The notes beneath the pieces are model-generated. The model worked only from the letters and a program-made list of their open reading frames with translations, had not been told where the DNA came from and did no database searches. DNA of 5,523 bases from Betaproteobacteria bacterium (lineage in GTDB: Bacteria; Pseudomonadota; Gammaproteobacteria; Burkholderiales; Burkholderiaceae_C): assembly GCA_009925955.1 (NCBI GenBank), contig RFPX01000090.1:1-5523 (forward strand), written 5' to 3'. The stretch's first letter is position 1. Each line of letters opens with the position of its first letter. Shown one piece after another: positions 1-5,206 of the stretch. Made by a program: the position numbers and the translations under genes.

Positions 1-567
1 CGGGGCCGGGGGAGCTGCTTCGCGTGGCCCCATGCGGCCGATGAAGTCGCCCAGGGCATCGTTGACCTGCCGCTGCGCTTGGCCTTCGGCCCGCAGCTTG
101 TCCTGCAGGAACTGCAGCAGCGGGTCCTGCTCCACCGTGGGGTGCAGATCGAACACCAAACGGTGCTGGTAGGTGGCCACGGGCGCCAGGCTGAACAGTT
201 GCGGTGCCACAGCCTGCTTGAGGTCGAGCACCAGCCGCACCACACGCGGCTGAAACTGCCCCACGCGCACGGCGGCGATGAAGGGGTCGTCCGGTTGCAC
301 TTTGGACACCAGGTCCCGCAATTGGTTGGACAGCTCCAAGCCCTCGATGTCGATGACCAAGCGCTCGGGCTGGCTCAGCCGCTGGTGGCTGACCGTCAAG
401 GCGGTGTCAGACTCGATCGTGACGCGCGTGTACAGCGCGGCAGGCCACACCCGTACCGCCTTGACCACGCTGGCCCAGGCCTGTGTGGGCAGGCCCATCA
501 TCAACCAGGCCATGCCCAAACGCTCCAGAAAGGAGCGGCGCGACGGGGCCGCACGGTGATGCCTCAT
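1..567 (-). CDS. amiC: N-acetylmuramoyl-L-alanine amidase, AmiC type, N-terminal part (cut by window edge)
   Basis: Partial gene: 189 codons read open on the minus strand from ATG at 567 to the window edge. AmiC-type enzymes cleave the amide bond between N-acetylmuramic acid and the stem peptide in the periplasm, splitting septal peptidoglycan for daughter-cell separation. Residues 9-15 read SRRSFLE, a twin-arginine (Tat) motif. A hydrophobic stretch (about 17-29) and a likely AWA|S cleavage site after residue 32 follow. Residues about 35-142 look like an AMIN domain, the beta-rich peptidoglycan/septum targeting module (VKAVRVWP, RLVIDIEGLEL, VVRLVLDL, HRLVFDLHP). From about residue 143 a charged Gln/Ala/Pro-rich linker begins. 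The zinc-dependent Amidase_3 catalytic domain would lie beyond the edge and is not seen. The start overlaps the tsaE stop by 4 nt (ATGA), so translation is probably coupled. In E. coli the tsaE neighbour is named amiB. I use amiC because of the Tat signal, so the symbol is less certain than the family. Confidence 0.86.
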   Translation of the reverse strand, partial: MRHHRAAPSRRSFLERLGMAWLMMGLPTQAWASVVKAVRVWPAALYTRVTIESDTALTVSHQRLSQPERLVIDIEGLELSNQLRDLVSKVQPDDPFIAAVRVGQFQPRVVRLVLDLKQAVAPQLFSLAPVATYQHRLVFDLHPTVEQDPLLQFLQDKLRAEGQAQRQVNDALGDFIGRMGPREAAPPAP

Positions 568-1046
568 GCCGGCCTCATCGCGTGCACGAGCCCAACACCG
601 CATACGCTGAGGGCGTCCGCCCGAACCTCACGCCGGCCGTCTTCGCCGGTGTGCAGGTGAAGCGCCAGGTCGGGCGGCGGCATCAAGCCCTGGGCTTTGT
701 CGGGCCATTCACACAGCTTGAGTCCCGGCATGGCAAACACATCACGGAAGCCGGCGTCTTCCCACTCCTGTGGGTCTTGGAAACGGTAGAAATCGAAGTG
801 CGAGACGGGCCACCCCACGTCATAGGCCTCCATCACGGCGTAGGTGGGGCTCTTGATGCGGCCCTGAACGCCCAAGGCCTGCAGCAGGTGGCGTACAAAG
901 GTGGTCTTGCCCGCGCCCAGCCCGCCATCGAGCGTGATCACGGCGTTGCGTGGGGCGGCTGCGGCCAATCCGGCGGCCGCCCGCGCGCAGGCGGCTTCGT
1001 CGGGCCAGTGCAGGGTGGCGGTTTCTAGAATCGGGCTATGCGTCAC
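564..1046 (-). CDS. tsaE: tRNA threonylcarbamoyladenosine biosynthesis ATPase TsaE
   Basis: TsaE is the small P-loop ATPase that works with TsaB and TsaD to attach threonylcarbamoyl to A37 of ANN-decoding tRNAs (t6A) in the cytoplasm. The 160-residue product has the family's motifs in order. They are a Walker A loop GGLGAGKTT (41-49, Lys47), the switch motif SPTY (66-69), HFDFYR (83-88, Asp85 in the Walker B position) and the LCEWPDK motif (111-117) with the typical Glu-Trp. Length is normal for the family. The start is GTG at 1046. An in-frame stop at 1068-1070 leaves little room upstream, and no strong Shine-Dalgarno is visible. The stop overlaps the amiC ATG, so the two form an operon, as in the E. 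coli tsaE-amiB pair. Its 5' end overlaps the first possible start of divergent queG by 9 nt. The nnr gene that precedes tsaE in E. coli is absent here. Confidence 0.93.
   Translation of the reverse strand: MTHSPILETATLHWPDEAACARAAAGLAAAAPRNAVITLDGGLGAGKTTFVRHLLQALGVQGRIKSPTYAVMEAYDVGWPVSHFDFYRFQDPQEWEDAGFRDVFAMPGLKLCEWPDKAQGLMPPPDLALHLHTGEDGRREVRADALSVCGVGLVHAMRPA
1026..1031 (+). promoter_or_regulatory. Candidate -10 element of queG, predicting a leaderless transcript
   Basis: TAGAAT matches the sigma70 -10 consensus TATAAT at 5 of 6 positions and ends 6 nt before the queG ATG at 1038. That spacing puts the transcription start on or next to the A of ATG. No Shine-Dalgarno sequence lies between, and no good -35 hexamer is visible 16-18 bp upstream. 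The TAG within the hexamer is also an in-frame stop for queG. The same TAGAATC with the same spacing precedes hslO. The site lies inside the tsaE coding sequence. Confidence 0.45.
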
Positions 1047-2294
1047 GGTGCACCACAGGGTTCGCGTTCAGGGCCCCCCGCCCTCGGGGACGGCGCCAAA
1101 CCGCCTGTGGATCCTCAGGCGGTTTGGCTTTGGCTGCAGGCCGATGCTCGCGCGCTGGGATTCTCACAGATCGGCGTGTCGGATGTGGACCTCAGCAGTG
1201 CTGAGCCAGGATTCAGGGCTTGGTTGGAAGCCGGCTTCGCCGGCACCATGCACTACATGTCGGCCCATGGCCTGAAGCGCTTGCGGCCGGCGGAGCTGGT
1301 GCCCGGTACCCTTCGCGTGGTGACCGCCCGCATGGACTATGGTCCGGGCCCAGCGGACAGGGGCAGGGCGCCGGACGAGGCTGGCGACGTCAAAGGCCTT
1401 GTGGCCGGGGTTGCGGATGTGGGCGCCGATGCCGCCACCGAAGCCCGCGACCAGGATTGGCGTGGCGCCGAGTGGGCGCGCTTGGGTCAGCCCCAGCAGG
1501 CCACGGTGTCTATGTATGCCAGAGGGCGTGACTATCACAAGGTGTTGCGGCAGCGACTGGCCCGTTTGGCGCAGGGCCTGCAGGCCCGCATTGGCCCCTT
1601 CGGCTACCGCGCCTTCACCGACTCGGCTCCCGTGGCAGAGGTTGAACTCGCCCAACGCAGCGGCCTGGGTTGGCGTGGCAAGCACACCCTGTTGCTCAAC
1701 CGTGAAGGCGGCTCGTTGTTTTTCTTGGGCGAGTTGTTTGTCGACCTGCCGCTGCCACTGACGCCGCCCGTCACTGAGCACTGCGGCCAGTGCAGTGCGT
1801 GTTTGCAGGCCTGCCCCACGGGCGCCATCGTGGCCCCCTACCGGCTGGACGCCCGGCGCTGCATCAGTTACCTGACCATTGAGCACAGCGGGCCCATCGA
1901 TCCCGTGTGGCGGCCCTTGATGGGCAACCGAATCTATGGATGCGACGACTGTCAATTGGCGTGTCCCTGGAACAAGTTCGCCCAGCGCCACACGCTGCCG
2001 GACTTCGAGCCACGCTTGGCCATGCAGGACCCAGAACTGCTGACGCTGTGGGCCTGGACCGAGGCTGATTTTCTGCGCCACACCGAGGGCAGTGCCATCC
2101 GGCGCATCGGCTACGAGCGCTGGCGCCGCAACCTGGCCGTGGCCTTGGGCAACGGGCTGCGCGGTGGGTGCAGGGATGCATCAGACCCGTGGTGCGGGGC
2201 CGCACGAAGCGCCTTGCAGACCGCTTTGGGGTCCGCCTCGCCGTTGGTGGCGGAACACATCCAGTGGGCCCTGGGTCAGGGTTCTTCGCCGTGA
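1038..2294 (+). CDS. queG: Epoxyqueuosine reductase QueG
   Basis: QueG is a cytoplasmic cobalamin- and iron-sulfur-dependent enzyme. It reduces epoxyqueuosine to queuosine at wobble position 34 of GUN-anticodon tRNAs, the last step of the pathway. The product has 418 residues. The N-terminal domain contains LGFSQIGVSDVDL (40-52). YARGRDYHKVL (160-170) and FTDSAPVAE (193-201) follow; Asp195 matches the region of the proposed proton-donor Asp. GLGWRGKHTLLLNREGGS (209-226) comes next. The ferredoxin-like part has CGQCSACLQACPTGA (Cys249, 252, 255, 259), Cys275 and CDDCQLACPWN (Cys302, 305, 309), enough ligands for two [4Fe-4S] clusters. The C-terminal part has EGSAIRRIGYERWRRN, typical of the HEAT-like region. 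The protein is longer than E. coli QueG (about 379 residues), partly through an extra loop at about 104-154. ATG 1038 is the first start after an in-frame stop at 1026. GTG at 1107 (residue 24) is the alternative and would remove the overlap with tsaE. Confidence 0.94.
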   Translation: MRHGAPQGSRSGPPALGDGAKPPVDPQAVWLWLQADARALGFSQIGVSDVDLSSAEPGFRAWLEAGFAGTMHYMSAHGLKRLRPAELVPGTLRVVTARMDYGPGPADRGRAPDEAGDVKGLVAGVADVGADAATEARDQDWRGAEWARLGQPQQATVSMYARGRDYHKVLRQRLARLAQGLQARIGPFGYRAFTDSAPVAEVELAQRSGLGWRGKHTLLLNREGGSLFFLGELFVDLPLPLTPPVTEHCGQCSACLQACPTGAIVAPYRLDARRCISYLTIEHSGPIDPVWRPLMGNRIYGCDDCQLACPWNKFAQRHTLPDFEPRLAMQDPELLTLWAWTEADFLRHTEGSAIRRIGYERWRRNLAVALGNGLRGGCRDASDPWCGAARSALQTALGSASPLVAEHIQWALGQGSSP

Positions 2295-2336
2295 GCGTCG
2301 CCTCGGGTGATCCCTAGTGCGGATGTGAAGACGATT

Positions 2337-2354
2337 CCCCGATGCTTTCGGGGG
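2337..2354 (+). terminator. Weak hairpin after queG, possible terminator
   Basis: CCCCGA (2337-2342) can pair perfectly with TCGGGG (2348-2353) around a 5-nt loop, with one extra T-G pair at 2336/2354. It lies 42 nt after the queG stop and just upstream of the next gene's promoter, where a terminator would be expected. No T tract follows (CTTGCGG), so intrinsic termination would be inefficient. It may only be a chance GC-rich hairpin. Confidence 0.3.
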
Positions 2355-2361
2355 CTTGCGG

Positions 2362-2390
2362 TTGGGGAGTTTCCGCACGCCCACCATAAT
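2362..2390 (+). promoter_or_regulatory. Candidate sigma70-like promoter of the Bug-family binding protein gene
   Basis: TTGGGG (2362-2367) as -35 is separated by exactly 17 bp from CATAAT (2385-2390), a 5-of-6 match to the -10 consensus. Transcription would start near 2397, giving a leader of about 26 nt. That leader carries GGAG (2411-2414) 8 nt before the ATG at 2423. The rest of the 128-bp gap (2295-2422) shows only the weak hairpin at 2337-2354. I see no clear operator or riboswitch. Confidence 0.55.
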
Positions 2391-2422
2391 CCCGCGGTTC
2401 ACCCATTTTCGGAGTCTCCAGC

Positions 2423-3424
2423 ATGAAGCGTTTGACCCTCAAGCTCCTGTCCCTGGCAGCCCTGGGCGCCCTGAGCGCCGCACCGGCCGTGTCATGGGCC
2501 CAGGCGTCCTATCCCAGCAAGCCGGTGCGTTTGATCGTGCCCTTTGCGCCCGGCGGCACCACCGACATCGTGGCCCGCATCGTGGCGGAAAAGCTGGGTG
2601 CAGCCCTGGGCGGCAGCGTGGTCGTGGAGAACCGCGCTGGTGGCGGTGGCTCGGTGGGCGCACTGGAGGTGGTACGGGCCGCCCCAGACGGCCACATCCT
2701 GGGCATGGCCACCGTCTCGACCACGGCAGCCAATCCGGCCATCAATGCGCGCATCGGCTACGACCCCATCACCGACTTCACGCCGGTCATCAACATCGCG
2801 GCCACGCCCAATGTGATTGCGGTGCACCCCAGCTTTCCGGCGCGCGACTATGCAGGGTTCCTGGCGGAGCTGAAGAAGTCGCCCGGCAAGTACAGCTACT
2901 CGAGTTCGGGCACCGGCGGCATTGGTCACCTGCAGATGGAGCTGTACAAGAGCCTGTCCAAGACCTTCGTGCTGCACATTCCCTATCGCGGTGCCGGCCC
3001 AGCACTCAACGACACCGTGGCCGGCCAGGTCCCGATGATCTTTGACAACATGCCCTCGGCCTTGCCCTTCATCCGCGACAACCGTTTGGTGCCCATCGTC
3101 GTGGCGGCGCCGCAGCGCCTGAGCCAGCTGCCCAACGTCCCCACCTTCAAGGAAGTGGGCCTGGAGCCCGTGAACCGCATGGCCTACTACGGCATCCTGG
3201 GTCCCAAGGGCATCCTGGGTCCCAAGGGCATGCCCAAGGACGTGGTCGACAAGATCAACACCGCCGTTCGCAAGGTGCTGGAAGACCCCTCGGTGCGCAA
3301 GCGCATCGAAGACACCGGCTCCCTGATCATTGGCAACACCCCCGCACAGTTTGCCGACCAGATCAAGGCCGAGTTTGATGTCTACAAGAAAGTCGTTGCC
3401 GAGCAAAAGCTCAAGCTCGACTGA
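2423..3424 (+). CDS. Bug/TctC-family periplasmic solute-binding protein (TTT transporter type)
   Basis: This is a 333-residue extracytoplasmic solute receptor of the Bug family. These receptors bind carboxylates or related small organic acids in the periplasm, and some deliver them to a TctA/TctB membrane complex. A signal peptide is clear: MKR, hydrophobic 5-22, cleavage after AQA at residue 28. Mature-protein motifs follow the family order: YPSKPVRLIVPFAPGG (30-45), TDIVARIVAEKL, VVENRAGGGG (67-76), YDPITDFTPV (113-122), SSGTGGIGHLQMELYK (161-176), the ligand-pocket PYRGAGPALNDTVAGQV (187-203), and LPNVPTFKEVG (236-246). Residues 257-268 contain a duplicated GILGPK hexapeptide from a perfect 18-bp repeat. 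The ATG has a well-placed GGAG and its own promoter. No tctA or tctB is in the window, so it looks like one of the many orphan Bug receptors of Burkholderiales. The ligand cannot be predicted. xerD follows after 43 nt without an obvious terminator. Confidence 0.92.
   Translation: MKRLTLKLLSLAALGALSAAPAVSWAQASYPSKPVRLIVPFAPGGTTDIVARIVAEKLGAALGGSVVVENRAGGGGSVGALEVVRAAPDGHILGMATVSTTAANPAINARIGYDPITDFTPVINIAATPNVIAVHPSFPARDYAGFLAELKKSPGKYSYSSSGTGGIGHLQMELYKSLSKTFVLHIPYRGAGPALNDTVAGQVPMIFDNMPSALPFIRDNRLVPIVVAAPQRLSQLPNVPTFKEVGLEPVNRMAYYGILGPKGILGPKGMPKDVVDKINTAVRKVLEDPSVRKRIEDTGSLIIGNTPAQFADQIKAEFDVYKKVVAEQKLKLD
3191..3226 (+). repeat. Perfect 2 x 18-bp in-frame tandem duplication in the binding-protein gene
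   Basis: The 18-bp unit GGCATCCTGGGTCCCAAG occurs at 3191-3208 and again, identical, at 3209-3226. It is followed by GGCATG, the start of a further partial copy. It encodes GILGPK twice (residues 257-268), just before GMPKDVVDKIN. As I recall the family, one G-x-x-x-P-K-G segment is normal here, so the second copy is an insertion of 6 residues that keeps the frame. The absence of synonymous differences suggests a recent slippage or recombination event. Confidence 0.95.
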
Positions 3425-3467
3425 GTGGGAGGCCAACGGCCGGCGGCCTGCCAACAGCGGGCCAGCC

Positions 3468-4379
3468 GTGCCGACGGCCTCGTCCACGGTTTTGGACCGT
3501 TTTCTGGACGCCCTGTGGCTGGAGGATGGTCTGAGCGCTCTGACCCTGGCGGCGTACCGGCGCGACCTGCAGCTGTATGCCCAGTGGTGGCATCAGCATT
3601 CGCATGGGTCCCTGGAGCAGGGCATCCTGGCCTCCAGCGAGTCACAGCTCCTGGCCTACATGGCGCAGCGCCATGCGCAGTCTCGCGCAGCCACCGTGAA
3701 CCGGCGCACCAGTGTCTTCAAGCGCTTTTTCCGGTGGGCCCTGCGCGAGCGCCTCATCGAAGAGGACCCCACCCTCAAGATGGGCAGCAGCAAGCAGGCG
3801 CTGCGGGTTCCCAAGACGCTCACCGAGGCCCAAGTTGAGGCCCTGCTGGCCGCCCCGGAGGTGTCCACGCCGTTGGGCCTGCGCGACCGGGCCATGCTGG
3901 AGCTGATGTATGCCAGTGGGCTGCGGGTCACGGAGCTGGTCGCCCTCAAGACGGTCCAGCTCAGCCTGCAGGACGGTGTGCTGAAGGTCATGGGCAAGGG
4001 CTCGCGCGAGCGTCTGGTGCCCTTCGGTGACGAGGCCCAGCGTTGGATCGTGCAGTACCTCCAAGAGGCCCGGGCATCGATTCTCAAGGGGCAGTCCAGT
4101 GACGCCTTGTTTGTCACCGCCCGCGGAGGGCCGATGACGCGCCAGATGTTCTGGACCCTGGTCAAGCAGCATGCCGTGCGCGCCGGTGTCCGTGCGCCAC
4201 TGTCACCGCACACCCTGCGCCATGCCTTCGCGACGCATCTGCTCAACCATGGCGCTGACCTGCGGGTGGTGCAGATGCTGCTGGGCCACGCCGACATCTC
4301 CACGACCACGATCTACACCCATGTGGCCCGTGAACGACTGAGGCAGCTGCACCAGCAGCACCACCCGCGCGGCGCTTAG
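3468..4379 (+). CDS. xerD: Site-specific tyrosine recombinase XerD
   Basis: XerD, with XerC, resolves chromosome dimers at the dif site and is activated by FtsK at the division septum. With GTG 3468 as start the product has 303 residues, close to the usual length of about 300. The N-terminal SAM-like core-binding domain carries LDRFLDALWLEDGLSALTL and AAYRRDLQLYAQWW (residues about 9-41). The catalytic domain has ASGLRVTEL (Arg153), MGKGSRERLVP (Lys177), HTLRHAFATHLL (His248, Arg251), LGHADIS (His274) and TIYTHV (Tyr283 nucleophile), the complete set for the family. The frame is also open upstream to ATG 3330 and ATG 3378. Those starts would overlap the preceding gene by 47-95 nt and add low-complexity Ser/Pro sequence unlike Xer proteins. 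GTG 3468 gives the expected N-terminus but has only a weak ribosome-binding site. The stop overlaps that of the convergent DUF455 gene. XerD is preferred over XerC by overall motif resemblance. Confidence 0.9.
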   Translation: MPTASSTVLDRFLDALWLEDGLSALTLAAYRRDLQLYAQWWHQHSHGSLEQGILASSESQLLAYMAQRHAQSRAATVNRRTSVFKRFFRWALRERLIEEDPTLKMGSSKQALRVPKTLTEAQVEALLAAPEVSTPLGLRDRAMLELMYASGLRVTELVALKTVQLSLQDGVLKVMGKGSRERLVPFGDEAQRWIVQYLQEARASILKGQSSDALFVTARGGPMTRQMFWTLVKQHAVRAGVRAPLSPHTLRHAFATHLLNHGADLRVVQMLLGHADISTTTIYTHVARERLRQLHQQHHPRGA

Positions 4380-5191
4380 TCCGGTTGGTGCAGGGCCAAC
4401 AGCTCGGCCTCGTCGAAACCGGCCCGGCGGCGGGCCTCCAGGTTGAACGGGGGCTTCAGACGCGGCGCGCCGTACTCGCGTGCCAGCTGCCGGAAGTGGG
4501 CCAGGGGTTCCAGACCCCTTTGGGCGCACAGGTGGCGAAACCAGCGGTTGCCCACCTCCACATGCCCCACCTCGTCGCGCAGGATCAGCTCCAGGATTTC
4601 CACGGCCCGGGTGTCCCCGGCACGGGCCAAGCGCGCCTGCATGGGCGGTGTGGCATCCAATCCCCGCGCCTCCAGCAAGCGGGGCACCAGCGCCATGCGC
4701 GCCAACACATCGGCCGAGGTTTTGGCCGTCATCATCCACAGCCCATCATGGGCTTCAAAGTCACCATAGGCATGGCCCAGGGTACGCAGGTGTGTTTGCA
4801 ACAGACTGAAGTGCAGGGCCTCTTCTCTCGCCACCCGCAGCCAATCGGCGTAGAACGCGGCCGGCAGGTCTGCAAAGCGCCACACGGCGTCCAACGCCAG
4901 GTTGATCGCATTGAACTCGATGTGCGCCACTGCATGGATCAGGGCTGCGTGGCCCGTCCTGGTGTGGGCAGACCGCTGGGGCAGGTCCTTGGGGGCCACC
5001 AGGCGCGGACGATCGGGCCGGCCGGGCAGGGCGCTTTGGCCGCCTTCGTTCATCGGCTCGCGCAACAGGGCGTCGGGGCGCAGCGGCAGCCGCTGCTCCA
5101 ACCAATCGTCGTGCAGGGCCGTCACCTCAGCGGCCTTCTCGTCGGGTTCACGCTGCAACAAGGCCTGCAGCGCACGCTCGCGCATGTCCAT
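4376..5191 (-). CDS. DUF455 ferritin-like family protein
   Basis: The product has about 271 residues and belongs to the poorly characterised DUF455 (COG2833) family, which has a ferritin-like four-helix fold predicted to bind two metal ions. Candidate ligands from M at 5191 are AHIEFNAINLALD (90-102, His90 and Glu92), REEALHF (122-128, Glu123 and His127) and RDEVGHVEVGNRWF (205-218, Glu207 and His210). This is the spaced E/ExxH pattern of di-iron carboxylate helices. PGRPDRPRLV (56-65) and PQRSAHTRTGHAALIHA are also family-like, and the C-terminus has PFNLEARRRAGFD. The molecular function is unknown. I prefer ATG 5191 (MDMRERALQ) because homologues begin near MELRQRAL. ATG 5203 and ATG 5185 are alternatives and no start has a strong ribosome-binding site. 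The frame stays open to 5515 across hslO, but that part is antisense shadow. The stop TAA overlaps the xerD TAG tail to tail. The gene is divergent from hslO. Confidence 0.88.
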   Translation of the reverse strand: MDMRERALQALLQREPDEKAAEVTALHDDWLEQRLPLRPDALLREPMNEGGQSALPGRPDRPRLVAPKDLPQRSAHTRTGHAALIHAVAHIEFNAINLALDAVWRFADLPAAFYADWLRVAREEALHFSLLQTHLRTLGHAYGDFEAHDGLWMMTAKTSADVLARMALVPRLLEARGLDATPPMQARLARAGDTRAVEILELILRDEVGHVEVGNRWFRHLCAQRGLEPLAHFRQLAREYGAPRLKPPFNLEARRRAGFDEAELLALHQPD

Positions 5192-5194
5192 CTT

Positions 5195-5200
5195 TAGAAT
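5195..5200 (+). promoter_or_regulatory. Candidate -10 element of hslO, predicting a leaderless transcript
   Basis: TAGAAT (5 of 6 to TATAAT) ends exactly 6 nt before the hslO ATG at 5207, the same sequence and spacing as at queG, including the following C. No Shine-Dalgarno sequence lies between and no convincing -35 is visible. The TAG is an in-frame stop, so ATG 5207 is the first usable ATG of hslO. The element sits in the few bases separating hslO from the divergent DUF455 gene. Confidence 0.45.
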
Positions 5201-5206
5201 CATCTC

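Noticed and set aside
79..660. 193-codon plus-strand frame across amiC
   Set aside because: The opposite strand encodes a Tat signal and AMIN domain in a continuous frame joined to tsaE. The plus-strand translation is a shadow.
1164..2081. 305-codon minus-strand open frame opposite queG
   Set aside because: QueG is unambiguous on the plus strand. The antisense frame gives compositionally odd protein (His/Gly/Gln-rich) with no recognisable domain, as expected from GC-rich codon bias.
3401..3412. GAGC-AAAA-GCTC inverted repeat at the end of the binding-protein gene
   Set aside because: A 4-bp stem inside coding sequence (AEQKL) is too small to support a regulatory or terminator role.
3425..3467. 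GGCC-rich self-complementary bases between the binding-protein gene and xerD, considered as a terminator
   Set aside because: The possible stem (GGCC-GGC-GGCC) is too short, has no T tract, and is likely in such GC-rich DNA.
2492..3487. 331-codon minus-strand open frame opposite the binding-protein gene
   Set aside because: It is a shadow of a well-supported Bug-family gene with signal peptide and promoter. The translated product shows no family motif.
3468..4379. Tyrosine recombinase considered as an integrase marking a mobile element
   Set aside because: Length, motifs and terminal sequence match housekeeping XerD. There are no att-like repeats, tRNA target or phage genes nearby.
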